NCBI GenBank assembly: GCA_948567375.1
Contig: OX419756.1
Span: 1,679,001 to 1,743,000 of the forward strand
From: Lunularia cruciata
Taxonomy: Eukaryota; Streptophyta; Marchantiopsida; Lunulariales; Lunulariaceae
Reading direction: 5' to 3'
Length of the DNA: 64,000 bases
Shown here: one piece after another, positions 20,531 to 33,146 of the stretch
Position numbering within the stretch: position 1 is the first letter of the stretch
Layout of the letters: every line of letters starts with the position of its first letter
The notes under the pieces: generated by a model
What the model was told of the DNA's origin: nothing
The model's input: only the letters and a program-made list of their open reading frames with translations
Databases searched by the model: none
Made by a program: the position numbers and the translations under genes

Positions 20531-21731
20531 TTTTTCTGTAGATATGTGTCAGTAAAAGAGTGAACTCAGATTAGAAAATTGCAATTTATTCCATTGAATT
20601 AGAAAGTTTCAAAATCTTATTTTATAATGTATCGCATAAGACTGGTCGTACTTAAAAATTTAAAGTACTTTTCTTAATTTCGATTTCCTGTCCATCAAGA
20701 TTGTGTGTAAATTTGGACGAGTACTTCCATGCCAAATTCATCTTTAGATTTTCATGTCTAAATTACCAGAATAATTCAAAATAATTTTTTTCCTTTTCTA
20801 AGAAAAATAGCTTTAATATCTATTGAATGTTTGCCAAATGGACAGTTTTCCTTGAAGTTGAGATAAAAAGAAGAATTCTTAAAATTGAATCATTAAAAAA
20901 TTATCATCTAAATAGCAGAAAAATAGTTGGAAATTAATTTTCTTAAAAATCTCAAATTGAGAGTGAAAAGGATGAGAATGAAATATCTCTAGCGTGGAAT
21001 TTATAGGTTGATAAATGTTTTGTTCTATTGAAGATGGGTATAAATGAGTTATCAAAATGAAGATTGTTTCCAAGAATTTCAAGAACTCAAGTTGAATTTT
21101 TGAGAGATCGCTCTTGACCTTGAGGACTTCACCTTGAACTGTCGGGAGTTTGTACTTAACTTTACTTCTTGAAAGTATAAGCCAAATCAGTCAGATATTT
21201 TATTGTGTTCTAACATAGTTTTTAAGAGGAAAATATCAAATTTGGACTTTCAGGTACTTTTATTGTGTTTAAACATAGAGTTCTGAGAGGAAAATATCAG
21301 ACTTGCAGTCCAGTTAATAGGGTCCAATTCTAGAAGATTGAGGATTCCATTTTGAATTCCAAGGATTTCCTTGAAAGTTTTGGAAAAATTTAGTGTCATA
21401 AATTCAAAACAAGATCCTTCGTTAATTCTAGTGAGCTCCTTGAATTTATCTAGAAAAAAAATAAATATCACTTATATTGAGGTGATATTTAGTGCTTTTT
21501 GCAAAGCTTAGAATTTAAATTTAAATTCACTAAAATTTTAGTAATTCATTATATTAAAAATAGGATACAATAAAAATTTTAAAAGAAATAAAATTAGATA
21601 TAATATACCATACAGAATACAACTTAGATATGATGTACCATACAGAATACCATAACAAAAAACATTTCTTCTAACTTAGGTATTTACTTACCACTTAGAT
21701 ATACTATACCATAAATAGAGAGCACACTAGA
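20531..21731. other. AT-rich spacer
   Basis: No motif-bearing frame. A degenerate local direct duplication containing accatacagaatac occurs near 21609 and 21639. Confidence 0.35.
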
Positions 21732-21852
21732 GTTCATAATGCTATATGAGATATAGTAGCATATGGTCTATATGCTCTGTCTATATGCATATGGTCTATA
21801 TGGATAGAGCATATAGACCATATGTCACTATATCTCATATGGCATTATGAAC
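21732..21852. repeat. Long near-perfect inverted repeat (hairpin)
   Basis: A left arm of 50 bp (21732-21781) and a right arm (21803-21852) are reverse complements with about three mismatches, enclosing a 21-nt loop. Transcribed, it would fold into a stem of about 50 bp. It could be a small foldback/MITE-like element or a small-RNA precursor. No clear target-site duplication is visible. Confidence 0.85.
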
Positions 21853-21954
21853 CAAGTATAGGTCCTAAGTATAGATTCAAAGGTGGTTAAATCTGGTTGT
21901 ATAATCTCCTTGGCATGTGGGAATGAATATAGTCACATTTGTAGAGAGATGATG

Positions 21955-22260
21955 TACCTCTTTTGATGTGGGTTGTGAACATGAGCAAAGTCATTGGCAC
22001 AAGCTAGCATGCAAGCAAGAGCAACAAATTTCATCGGGATTAGGAGAAGGAGTATCATTACACATCACCATGACTATCCTTGAATACTTTTGTACTTGTG
22101 ATTATAGAGATTTTTTGTGCATCTTCATCACCATTTCTATAGTCTCTTTGAGAGAAGGATCTTTGGTTGTCTTTCTAACTATGTTCACTTCATATTTTAA
22201 ATAAAGAGACTTTGTCACTTTACAAACTCTCAACTAGTGGGCTTTCATAGATATGAAGCC
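21955..22260 (+). mobile_element. Old RLE-LINE fragment, 3' region
   Basis: The block ttgtgcatcttcatcaccat, then ggttgtctttctaactatgttc, aligns with the 3' half of old LINE F (about 35330-35460, reverse complement), and gagcaaagtcattggcac resembles 31700 in LINE E. Strongly diverged, with no usable frame. Confidence 0.55.
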
Positions 22261-24484
22261 CCCTCTACTAGATATACCCTTGGAGGACATATGTCATTAG
22301 AAGACCTGTAATAAACAATTAAACAATAGATTACTTTGTTTCTTTTTCCCTTGTTTGGCTAAGGGACATAGTTCTACATCAGATTTTAGCCTCTTTTTCT
22401 TTGGCCTTGTGCTTGTTATCCCCTTTTGTATTTCTTAGTGCCTTATTCCTTTTTCTTTTTTACTTTACATAAACTATTTGGCCTTTTGGATTTTTTTCTT
22501 CAAGGGACTGATAAATTTGAATCCCAAAAATGGGAATTATTGTATTAATCTTTTTTTTATGTCACAACTCAATAATAATTTAATTGAAGTATTTTGATAA
22601 GAAATAGTTTAATCTCACAAGGATTTGGTTGAGAATTATATTAAAATTTATTTATCAGTTGATATTCTTTATTGTTTATTATTTAACCTCTTGGGTGGGA
22701 GGAAGTGGATGTCATCACAAAGACCTACCATACAATTTTACATAAGAAAAATCACAATCACATAATATTAATTTATGTTAACACTTGATAGGATGATTCA
22801 ATTGAAAGATTTACCTCTTTTCTTTTGGACCTTGTCACTCCTTACTCATATAAATGAAATAGTTTCTTTCTCAAAAGGAATATGTCTTTTTGAAGGAATA
22901 CATTTTCTCAAAGGTGGTATCTTTGTAAGTATTCACTTAAAAATTTAATTTAAAACTACAAAATCTAAACATTCCATCAAAATAATGTTTTACTAAATTC
23001 ATACAATAACAATACCAAGAATAAAACACACATGAACATATAAAATTCTAACAATAACTTTATTTGAAAAAATTCATCCAAACACATAGAACTAAAAAGA
23101 CATACATTATTCCCAAAGGAATTAAGAAAAAATAATGAATAGATCTCTCTCTACTAATCTTAAATTTTGAACAGCTATTTAGGCTGTCCAATCTACTATT
23201 TTGACAAGAATAATAGGCTAGGTAGCCTAAACTCCTAAGCTAACCTTAGATATTTATAATCTAGAACTAACTAATTGACTATGAACAACTAACTGTTTAT
23301 TCAAGGTGAATTTACTACAAGTTGCTTCATCAAGGTACCAACTAACTATAACATGTGATCTCCTCTAGAGTTCTTAGATTTCTAACTTCAGGTTCTTTCT
23401 TATCTTTACAATTTTTCTCTAAACTTTGTCCATTAGATTTTGTGATATATGGTGCTTCTTCACACTTTTTGTTCTTTGGATTTCCATGCAAATTTTGTTT
23501 CATTCTATAGCTCTTCCCTTAGTGTATTTAATTATTCCTCAAGACTACCCCAAGCAACATTGCAACAACTTTACGCATGTAACTCTTCAAATGATTGTTC
23601 ACTCTTAATGCACAAATTGACCTCATTTTCACCTCCTAACACTCTAGCCTTTATCACAAAATTCTACCTCTATAAGATTAAATCTAGCTAGCAATACAAT
23701 CTCCATGGTGGGAACACTCAATTTAAAGCACAAGACTTCAATTTTTCATGCATCAATCATTACTTGTTGGATTCTCATATATTTTGCAACTCAAGAGATA
23801 CAAATGGTTTTCTTTGGAAGTACTTGCTTTGCTTTTGGCTTTTGGCCTTATGCAATATCTTTTGCCAATGGTCAATATTTCTTTCCTTTGATAGAGTTTC
23901 CTTAGTAGTCAAATTTCTTTGGAATCCCATCCCTTTATCATATAGCTATAGTAAGGTGTTTCTTGATAAACAAAAATTTTCCACCACCAAGGAATAAAAA
24001 AAAGAAGGAGTCCATTCCCAATATATAGAATTTTTTTACTTAATAAAAATAAATGAGGAAAAATATAATTAAACAAAACTTGAAATTTCCACGTACCAAA
24101 GTCTACATATCTAAAGCTTAATTTCTAACTATCCTCTAATTTTGGAATAATGTTCACACATTGTAATATACTAGTTAATGAAAAAACTGATCCCAAGATA
24201 GCAAGTGAGAATTGAAAAGTATCTAAAAAGGAACAAAAACATAAGCATCTTGAGGATAAACTTGCACAACTTTATATTTAGCACTTTGGTTTGATAAAGA
24301 TTTAAGTTGACAAAAAGATGTAACCAATCTGCTTAGATCTTGAAATCTTAGTTTAAATTGTGCAATAGATTTTAGAAACACAACCATATAAAAAAGTTTA
24401 TTTATTATTAATTCAATGTAAATATTGTATTTTTTTGAGACACCTCTATTGTACAATTATTATATCGCTACATGAGATTTCACA
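22261..24484. other. AT-rich spacer
   Basis: Long A/T runs and short frames only (for example 23426-23608, 23705-23905, 24223-24456 on the minus strand), none with a recognisable domain. No RNA gene recognised. Confidence 0.35.
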
Positions 24485-24822
24485 CAATTAATATCAGTTG
24501 AGTGCACACATTAGGGATCCCTTGGGGAGGCCTCTCTTTGCCATAACATATAACATGGCTTTATGAAAGGTGGTAGCAACTTTTCCGTCTTGTCTTTTCC
24601 TATCCCTATTGGATTACAGTCATATTATGGGACCTTTAGAGGATGTAGTTAGAACGGTGTCTACTTTCATGATATGCTTAGAGGCCTTGGATTTATCAGT
24701 CTAGAATCATAAATGCAAGGTCTAGAGCCTACAAATGATCCTCATTCCCTTTGACTTCCCATCAAGATCTCAATTCCCCATAGGTGGTTTGAGAGTTTTG
24801 GGGTCTCCATTGGGACAAGAGG
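24485..24822 (+). mobile_element. Old RLE-LINE E, left part (RT active-site region)
   Basis: The block ttagggatcccttggggagg aligns with the GDPLG motif of copy A (13785-13805), followed by the eroded YADD region and segments matching copy A to about 14095. The LINE is cut here by chromovirus copy 2 and resumes at 30398. The left end is a 5' truncation near 24485. Confidence 0.78.
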
Positions 24823-25245
24823 TGTAAAAGTCCAAGACAGAGGAGAGAAATAGGAGAATGGAAGCTCACATTGGAACACTTGAATGAGGGAAAATCCGTA
24901 TGCCTAGCATGAGCTTTGGCTTGGTATTTATAGGTAGCATACAAGGCCCTTGAGAAGCTTCTCAAGAAGCTTCCTTAAGCACTTTCTTAGAGTGCAAGCC
25001 AAGTTAACTAAGAAGCTTCTCAAGAAGCTTCCTTCTAGAAACCATCTACTTGGCATGCAAGCTAAGCTAGTTGGAAGCGTCTAGAAGCTTCCTTCTAGAA
25101 GCTACTTACTTGAGGTGCAAGCTAAGCTAGCCGGGAAGCTTCCCAAGAAGCTTCCTAGATACTTTTGGAATATTCTAGGCTAATTTGTCTTATTTGCTAC
25201 TTTGTTAGCCCTACTAACTTCATCGCTAAAATCCATATTGTTACA
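24823..25245 (-). repeat. 3' LTR of chromovirus copy 2 (423 bp)
   Basis: Minus-strand termini TGTAACAATATGG and CTTTTACA. It carries several GAAGCTTC palindromes. Compared with its partner at 30041-30397 it is 66 bp longer, and the extra sequence lies between two copies of GAGAAGCTTCTCAAGAAGCT-like sequence. Confidence 0.9.
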
Positions 25246-25289
25246 CATTACTCCACCGCTAATTGGTGACGTACTCGTTGCCAATGAAG

Positions 25290-26940
25290 CTTCAAACTCC
25301 TAGATGGCCGTCTGTGCATTCTGGAGGCAAGAAAGAGGTTCCCATGTGGCATCATGAAGGGGATACCCTTTCCAAAGGACCTTGTACTCTGTATGTTGTC
25401 GACGGCTTTGTTGAATATGGTGACGTGCAAGGATACGATCAACTTTGTACTCCTCATGATCATTGATAGGGACAAGAGGAGGGGGAAGTTGGATTTTAAA
25501 GGAAAAGGAAAATGGGTTAGGAACAAAGGGTTTCAACTTGGAAACATGAAAGACAGGATGGATACGCATGTGACAAGGCAAGAAAAGTTGATAAGCAACA
25601 GGAGAGATAATTTGGGTGACATCAAAGGGTCCTATCCAATTAGGGGCAAGTTCACGAACTTGTGTATCAAGTGGGAGAGGGAGGTTACTAGAGGATAGCA
25701 TGACTTCATCACCGACTTCAAAGGTGAGATCACGATGATGGTGGTCCGCATATTGTTTTTGACAATTCTGAGCAACAAGGAGGTGAGATTTAGCTTGTTG
25801 GAGAGATTGGGATATAGTGGTCAAGAATCTTGAAGTATGAGGAACCTGAGATGGAAGGGGAGCAAGAGGAGAATCTAGAACAAGGGGATCTTGGCCAAAA
25901 TTGAGAAAGAAAGGAGAAAATCCGTTGCTTGCCTCTTTGGAATTGTTGTAGGAAAATTCTGCAATTGCAAGACATTCATACCAATTGGTATGGTGGACAT
26001 TGACAAAGGCATGTAACATATCCTCCAATGTACAATTTTCACATTTGGTTTTTCCATCAGTTTGAGGATGATAGGCCATGGACAAAGCAAGCTTGGTGCC
26101 GAGTATCTAGAAGAGTGCTTGCCAAAACTTCTCGGTAAATCAAGGATCTTGGTCAAAGATGAGTACACGTGGCATCTCATGATGCTTGAAAACATTGTCA
26201 AAGTAGATTTGCACTAAGGTTGGAGCATTCATGGTATCACAGGTTGGTGCCAAGTGGATTTGCTTACTAAGCTTATCCACAAACACCACAATTGCTATGT
26301 GTCCTTGCTTTGTCTTGGGCAAGGATGTGATGAGATCCAAGCTCACAAGCTCCCATCAAGCAGATGGAATGGCAAGTGGTTGAAGGAGTCCACTTGGCTT
26401 TTGGTTGTTGGCCTTGTTACGTTGGTAGCTCTCACACAATTGGACAAATTCTTGAACATCTTGCGTCATGTTGGGCCACCACCATCGGCGTTGGAGGGTA
26501 TCCAAGGTCTTGTCCACACCCATGTGCCTAGCTATTGGTAAAGCATGGGCTTCTTGAAGGCGCATAAGTCAAAGATCACATTTGGCTGGAACAAAGATCC
26601 GGTCCTCATGGAATAAAAGACCCTCCTTGATGGAGAAGGTGTTTTACTTCTTGTCGCATGCTATAAGGCGACCATGTACCATTTGGAAGAAGGGTTCTTG
26701 TTGTTGAGTTGACTGAAACTTGTTTTGGACCTTGGAGTCAATTAACACCATCGTGATTGCCGTTGTCATAAGAGGAAGAGACTTCAAATTAGGTCATCGT
26801 GATAAAGCATCAAGGATGATGTGAAACCGACCTGGTTTATACTCAAGTTTGATGTCAAACAATTGGAGTTGTTCCTCCCATCAATGATATCGACTCTTCA
26901 TGTGTTCCAAGTGTAAGGTTTGCAACAATGTTTTGTGATC
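25290..26940 (-). pseudogene. Chromovirus copy 2: integrase and chromodomain
   Basis: The 261-residue frame 25300-26085 covers the integrase C-terminal half (SMAYHPQTDGKTK, the Glu in TLEDMLHAFVNVHHTNW, GPFDVTQIISPVAYQL) and an intact chromodomain (EEYKVDRILARHHIQQSRR, YKVLWKGYPLHDATWEP). Upstream frames carry SLDLITSLPKTKQGH and VLIFDQDP, and the zinc-binding motif with one Cys lost (CESYQRNK for CESCQRNK). Stops follow PSA (about 26356), follow DQDP (about 26140) and occur near 26110. The chromodomain would target heterochromatin. Confidence 0.9.
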
Positions 26941-28220
26941 AGTTTGCATGATTACTTGTTTCCCCAAGAGGTAATGCCTTCATACCTTAGTGGCATATAC
27001 CATTGCAAGTTCTTCTTGATCTCAAGCGGAGTAGTTTTTTGTAGCCGTATTGAGTTGGCAAGACACAAAGGCAATGGGATGTAGTCCATTTGGGAATTCT
27101 TGTTGCAAGATGGCTCCAATTGCAAAGTTAGAAGCATCAAAATCAACCATACATGGTAGTTGAGGATCACACGGTTGAAGAATGGGTCTTGAAAACACCA
27201 TATGTTTCAACTTCTGGAATGCTTCTTTGTGCTTGGTGGTCCATTGGAAGCTCAAGTCCTTCTCCAAGAGGTCAGTCAATGGTGTAGCTACATGAGCATA
27301 ATAATGGATGAACCATTAGTAAAAACTAGCCAACCCATTAAATGACTGTACTTTTGTAGCATCTTTTAGAGTAGGCCAATAAGTAATGGCCTTGATTTTC
27401 CCTCTTCCATCTTGATCTCCTCTGATGAGATCTTGTGACCCAAGAAGGTAACTTCCTTTGCCAAAAAGCACACTTTGACTTCTTGCAATAAAATTTCCAT
27501 TGTTGTAGTCGTCTTAGGACTTCTTGCACATGATTCACGTGTTCTACTTCTGTCTTGCTATAGATTAAGATATCATCCAAGAACACCACCATGTACTAAT
27601 CCAATAGTCCATCCAAGACCCAATGCATCTGATCCGTGAAGACTGCTGGAGCATTAGTGAGTCCAAAAGGTAGAACTCTCCACTTAAAATGCCATACCTT
27701 GTGCAAAAGGCAATCTTTTGCACATCCTCCATATCAATGGGGATTTGCCAATAGCCGCTGCAAGGATCCAGCTTGGAAAAGTATTGTGCTCCACTCAATT
27801 GATCAAGCAAGTCATCAATCTGAGGCAAGGGATATGCATTCTTCATTATTTACTTATTGAGCCCACGATAATCAATATAGAAACAAAGTCCTCCATCCTT
27901 CTTTGGAATGAATAGTATCGGTGCTCCAAAAGGAGTTGTACTATGTTGTATGAAGTCCTTCTCCAACAATTTTGTAAGTGTTGTTTGCAACTCCTCCAAC
28001 TCCTTTGCTAAGAGCCAATAGATTGGTCTACTCACTGGAGTACTCCTTGGCAATAACTCAATCTTGAAGGGCATACCACGATTGGAGGGTAATCTCTTTG
28101 GCCAATCATCCAGAAATACGTCCGCAAACTCCTGAACTATCTGATCAACCATTGCTTGATGAGGCTCTTTGCCCTCCTCAGACTGTCCTTGTGCAATTGG
28201 CTTGATCCACATTGCAAAAT
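26941..28220 (-). pseudogene. Chromovirus copy 2: reverse transcriptase and RNase H
   Basis: RT N-terminal motifs are in 27850-28212 ([38 protein letters not shown]), then [20 protein letters not shown] and [13 protein letters not shown] in 27565-27846, and [12 protein letters not shown] near 27560-27592. RNase H begins with MVDFDASNFAIGAILQQE (about 27100-27160). Frames change near 27680 and 27440, and stops are at about 27847 and 27020. Collinear with copies 1 and 3. Confidence 0.88.
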
Positions 28221-28489
28221 AGACTTATCTTCCTCCAAAGCTTGCTCTATGGCTCCTTCACTAACAAACTTCCCATCTAGGGTCTCACTTCTTTGCAAAG
28301 CTTGCTCCTTGGTTGCCTTTTTGGCAAACTTCCCATCTTAGGACTCCTCTCCCTTCAAGGTATGCTCTATAGCCACCTTCCCAACAAACTTCTCATCTTG
28401 TGACTGACTATTCTCAGGTGTCTTACTCAAAGGAGCCAGAAAACCTAATCGGAAATTCCTACCTTGGTGTTGTACTTGAATTTGTAGTC

Positions 28490-29760
28490 CAGTTCAATCA
28501 AATTGAACTTTATGACGTTCAAGCCAAGGTAGTCCTAAAATGACATCATAGTGTAGAGGTGCCACTACATACCTCATACACTCCAAATACTCCTTCCCAA
28601 TCTTAAAGGTAACAAGATGCAAGGTACCAAATGCAGAACCTTTTCTACCATCCACCACCATCAATCTACTTCCAATCACCAGCTTGATAGGAATACCCAA
28701 TTCTTTGGCTACTTGCATAGACATGAAATATATGAAATTCTAGAATCAACCAAAATCTTACAATCCCGATTACATATTGTACCTTGCAAGTGAGGAAAAC
28801 TTGCATAGGTCGAGCCTTCAATCCCATTGGAACTAATCAAGCTCCCAGTAGGTGGCTCAAAATCTCATATTTGGATTCCTCATTTCCTTGATCATTTTGT
28901 TCCACAAACTCCATTTGGGCAACTTGTCGAGGTCGCCCATTCCTAAGTGGACATTCAGCAATGTGATGTCCAACTTGGCGACAATAAAAATAACCTCCAT
29001 TTTTTCACAATCTTTCTCTATCCATTGTACTAAGTGGTCTCTGTTAGATAACATCAATCTCTATTAGTGCCGGTTCCTCTACCCGTGCATAGTGTATTGG
29101 TAGGCTTTGTTTAATTCAAGGTTGAGACCATGTTGTCGCAACCAAGGAATCAAAACACTCAACCAATTGCATGGTTTCTTTCACATTTTGTGGTTCTTGC
29201 GTGGTCACCTCCAATTTGGTTCGTGACTTGAATCCCCGCACAAATCAATCCAAAAATTCACCTTCTTGTATATCTAGAATTTGCATGATGATATTCTGAA
29301 ATTGTGTGATGTGCTCCTTATAGAGCCAATCTGCTTTAACTCCACCAATTTATCTTATGCGGCTTGGGTGGCATTTATGGTTTGAAATTGGCCAAGTATT
29401 ATATCCTTGAATTCTGCCCATATCAAGATTGGTGCAAAAATTTGTTGTTAGCTTGCTCCACTTAGAATTGCCACCAAAGTTTTGCCACACCATCCAATTG
29501 GCTAGAAGCCAAGAGAATCTGTTTCCGTTCATCTTGAAGATTGGTGACTTCAAAGTAATGTTTGCAGTCAAACACAAAATTCTCCACTGTGCCTGGAAGA
29601 TTCTTGTCTTCAAACACCTTGGATTTGGAAATCAGATGCAATCTTCTTTGACTCAAACTGGTCCTCTCTTTATGTGTTCTTGTCATTGCTGGTCTCGATC
29701 ATCCAACAATCAAGCAAGGTGCTCAATTTGTTGCTGCATTGCAAGGATAACGTCCGGTAT
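28490..29760 (-). pseudogene. Chromovirus copy 2: gag, CCHC and protease
   Basis: Gag core NLPGTVENFVFDCKHYFEVT and ASSQLDGVAKLWWQF sit at 29462-29686. The knuckle near 28940-28985 reads YFYCRQVGHHIAEC, with the first Cys replaced by Tyr. The protease ends with YDVILGLPWLERHKVQFD (28494-28724). Frames are broken between modules. Confidence 0.82.
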
Positions 29761-30028
29761 TGCCTCCATGACTACTACTCTATCCCAGTACTCCCAGTTT
29801 ATCTAATTGATTAACATATAGATGCAACACATCCACAGTTCTCCATAAGTTACAACCGGAAGTATCAAGGGTTCCTTAGACAAGGTGATCATATACAAAA
29901 AATCCTATCCAAAGCACGAGGTAATGAATTGTGTGAAACAATGCTTAGGTAACATCTGGACATGAAAATCCCAATGGTTTGGCCGAAGTGGATTTGGTGG
30001 TCCATAAATTCCATCCAACCCATTCCTA

Positions 30029-30039
30029 CTCTGATACCA
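30029..30039 (-). other. Primer binding site, initiator-Met tRNA
   Basis: Minus strand TGGTATCAGAG directly after the 5' LTR end matches the complement of the plant initiator tRNA-Met 3' end. Copy 3 has the same site at 42130-42140 with one mismatch. Confidence 0.85.
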
Positions 30040-30040
30040 A

Positions 30041-30397
30041 TGTAAAGTCCAAGACCGAGGAGAGAAATAGGAGAATGGAAGCTCATATTGAGAGAGTTGA
30101 ATGAGGGAAAAGTCTGAATGCCTAGCATGAGCTTTGGCTTGGTATTTATAGGTAGCATACAAGGCCCTTGAGAAGCTTCTCAAGAAGCTTTCTTCTAGAA
30201 GCCGCCTACTTGGTGTGCAAGCTAAGCTAGTTGGAAGCTTCTAGAAGCTTCCTTCTAGAAGCTACTTACTTGAGGTGCAAACTAAGCTAGCTAGGAAGCT
30301 TCTTGGCTAGATACTTTTGGAATATTCTAGGCTAATTTGTCTTATTTGCTACTTTGTTAGCCTTACTAACTTCATTGTTAAACTCCATATTGTTACA
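30041..30397 (-). repeat. 5' LTR of chromovirus copy 2 (357 bp)
   Basis: Minus-strand ends TGTAACAATATGG and ACTTTACA. It contains a perfect four-pentamer heat-shock-like array GAAGCTTCTAGAAGCTTC at 30234-30251 and a TATA-like TATAAATACC (minus) near 30145. Confidence 0.9.
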
Positions 30398-32200
30398 AGA
30401 TGAATTTTGTAGTTCTTTTCATCTTGAACACCTTTGTATAAGCTACAATCCATGCTTGCCTCTTCTTCCAATTGGAGAATACCCGTGGGGCCTATGCCAT
30501 TCTTACCTGGTGTTACCTCCATAGGGCCTCATATTTTAGCACAAACTTCCCAGCCTACAAAAGCAATGTTGCCACATTTGTGGATGTTTGACAATACCAT
30601 CCGGTATACTTTCTGCATTGTGTTGGGGCCATGCATGCTCCCACAACTATGTGTAGGCAGTGGATAGCTCTACCCATAGTCATGGATGGATACGGCCTCA
30701 AAGAGCAAGAGGCCACAACACCAACATCATATATTGGAGCATGGACTCTAGTGGTCCCTTGTTTAACAGACAAGTTCTTATGTGATGGGCACCCCTTTTT
30801 GCTAGGACTTATCAGAACAGTAGATTCAAACACTCATGCCATCTAGGCATATCTTTGTTTGGCTCATGACTTGTTGCTAGGTCTTACACGCATGTCACTC
30901 CCCAAGTTTATTGACTTTGTATTCATGGACTCTAGGAAGGTTCAAGCGGATCTCAATAAGCATATGCACAATCACACACTTACCAATATCCTCACTGATG
31001 CACATTTATTGAAAAAAGCTAGGATTCTCTCTTGTTGGGAAAAAGGCTCTAGGGCCTAGCTCCAAGCTTCTTCCTTGATTGATAGCTTCTAATTTACTTC
31101 TATGGAGTTTACCACAAATCTATGATTGAGGTTGGATCTCCCACGTCCAACTCTCATAGGGCATTCGTACAAGTATGTATGTAGTTCCCCTTATGACATA
31201 TAAGGCATACACTTTTATGATGTGCAATGAGTGGATAACTCACCAAAGTCCATGATGCAATTCATGATATAATAGAGAGTTTCACTTTTGGAATTTACAA
31301 GAGGTGGTCATCTCTTAAGCCTCACATAAATATTTAAGAGAGGTCCCATTAACAGAATAAAGGACATTCACAAATAGGGCTGTAAAAAATTACTTTTTAT
31401 TTTAACTATTGATCAGATGTTAATTTTGGCCCAATTTTGGTGGCCTTATTTTGTGGGCCTATGACCTATTATACACCATAAAAGTTTATGGATCAAAAAA
31501 TTTGTGATTTTTTAACCTTTATAGGATTACAAGAGGACCTCCTATAAAAAGCACATACACTTTTGTCACACCCCACATGGTAATTCATACAACATCCCAT
31601 AAATTTTTGTATGGATGCAAAAATGGCCTAACTAAAACCACATAATAGCTCATGCTACATGGGTCTAAGTTCAGATTGAGCAACATAGTAGTGGTGAACC
31701 CCAAAGTTGAGCAAAGTCATGGGCATGGGCCTGGGCAAACATACAGGCAAGCATAGCAATGACCATTGCCTCTAAGCAACATGAGGTTCTTTGCAGATGA
31801 GAGGTGCATGGCTATCTACCTAGCCATTATCACATCCTATTATAGACAATGTGTATCAATCACATTACAATGGGCTCAGACTTTGGATCTTCATAAGTGA
31901 GCAACTACATATGAACACCAAGCATGGCTAGTCTCCTCTCCCCACTCATCAAACATACCATTGGAGTACCTCTACCACATAATTCAAGAGTAGACTAGAG
32001 TATGCTTCACTCTTCTTTGCTTATTTGGTGATTGGTATTAGCTTGCTTTTTCCCAATGTTCCCTCGAGCATTATTTTTTTTTCTTTCTCTGTCATTTAGG
32101 CTTAATGTGCCTCATAGTCTTTTCTTTTCTTCCTTTTTGCACTTGATTGTGCCTTGGATTCCTTTTCCAGTCCTTTCAAGGTACTATATATATATAGATT
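30398..32200 (+). mobile_element. Old RLE-LINE E, right part (RT end and endonuclease)
   Basis: Continuing from 24822, this part aligns with copy A from about 14096 to its end: a CCHC/endonuclease region around 31190-31320 (ccatgatgcaattcatgat matches THDAIRD), and near 31810-31870 a stretch matching LSYFVAYFRQRVSIAL. About 31330-31650 matches poorly and may hold a small insertion. It ends near 32200 in a TATATATATA stretch, unlike the GGTCGCC-T end of the young class. Riddled with stops. Confidence 0.75.
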
Positions 32201-32777
32201 TCTTGTTAACTCAAACTCATTCTGGATTTCAGATCCCACCATGTATCACTTGGGTGTTAGTTAAGTGAAAAATATGGCATAGATTGGAAAAGCTGGTAAA
32301 ATGAATAGACACAATCAAGATGGAGACAAAACTTCTAAGATAAAAGAAGTTAATGTAAGTTTTCTCTTCTTCTTGTAACATAATACACGTTATTAATTTT
32401 CTTTTTATTTTTGCAACATACAGAATAATAAGAAAGATGGAAAACCCATCAAACTTGGGTTAATTAAGATGTGTAAAAAATATGGCCGTTGGTTAAGTTG
32501 TTCCCTACAAACATCCAAAACTAGGGTGTTAAAAATCTGTTTAAAATGAAAGACAACCAGGAAAGTTTTAATCCAGAAATTATTGAAATAACAAGACATT
32601 TCATTAGAGATTTGTAATCAAGGAATTTTTGTAGCCAAGAATAAACAAATCCATAACATTTTACAAATACTACAAAACCATAAGAACCTAATTGGAACTC
32701 TTATGCATTTAGACTTTCCATTGCATGAACAATCTCTTTAAGATATTATGTAGATTTATTTTCCTGTTATAGAAGGC
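32201..32777. other. AT-rich spacer
   Basis: No gene or repeat family recognised. Short frames on both strands lack motifs. Confidence 0.35.
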
Positions 32778-33035
32778 GATCGGGTAGGAAAAATGAAGGA
32801 TGGAAAGACCACATCAAGCCATACAAGGGAGAGACAAAAAAAGTAACATGGGGCTAAACCCCAATAGAGTCTATATCAGAAATCTGTTCTACCGCACCTA
32901 AGATATGCGAGCTATGCAAGTTGAACCATCTATACACAACTGGAACATACGAACAAACATCACCTAATGTGATTGCTCTTCTATGGATTGTACCAATCAC
33001 GGCCACTCCGTATAGCAATGGACACATGCTGACTA
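32778..33035 (-). mobile_element. Young RLE-LINE copy D, 3' end only
   Basis: The reverse complement matches copy A from about 15355 to the tail, including RQRVSIAL-coding sequence, the stop region and the tail ending GATCGCC at 32778. Strongly 5'-truncated. Its 5' edge merges into the 38-bp tandem array that follows. Confidence 0.85.
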
Positions 33036-33146
33036 AAATATATTACAAAGTATGAGAAAATAATAGATATCTTAAATATATTATAAAGTATGAGAAAATA
33101 ATTGATATCTTAAATATATTATAAAGTACGAGAAAATATATGTATC
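33036..33146. repeat. 38-bp tandem repeat (about 2.8 units)
   Basis: Units start at 33036, 33074 and 33112 and read aaatatattataaagtatgag then aaaataattgatatctt, with one or two differences each. The first unit overlaps LINE-derived sequence (tattacaaagtatgag matches the LSYF codons in reverse), so the array was seeded by the truncated end of copy D. Confidence 0.85.

Larger units (their letters stand above)
24823..30397 (-). mobile_element. Chromovirus copy 2 with both LTRs, inserted in LINE E
   Basis: Minus-strand order: 5' LTR 30041-30397, initiator-Met primer site, gag, CCHC, protease, three-unit linker, RT, RNase H, integrase, chromodomain, 3' LTR 24823-25245. Flanking pentamers AGAGG (24818-24822) and AGATG (30398-30402) are a probable target-site duplicate with one mutation, and LINE E reads through once the element is removed. 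Several stops and frameshifts; integrase to chromodomain is the best-preserved part. Confidence 0.93.

Noticed and set aside
31330-31650. Separate insertion within old LINE E
   Set aside because: The segment aligns poorly with copy A, but no termini or target duplication are visible, so it was left as diverged LINE.
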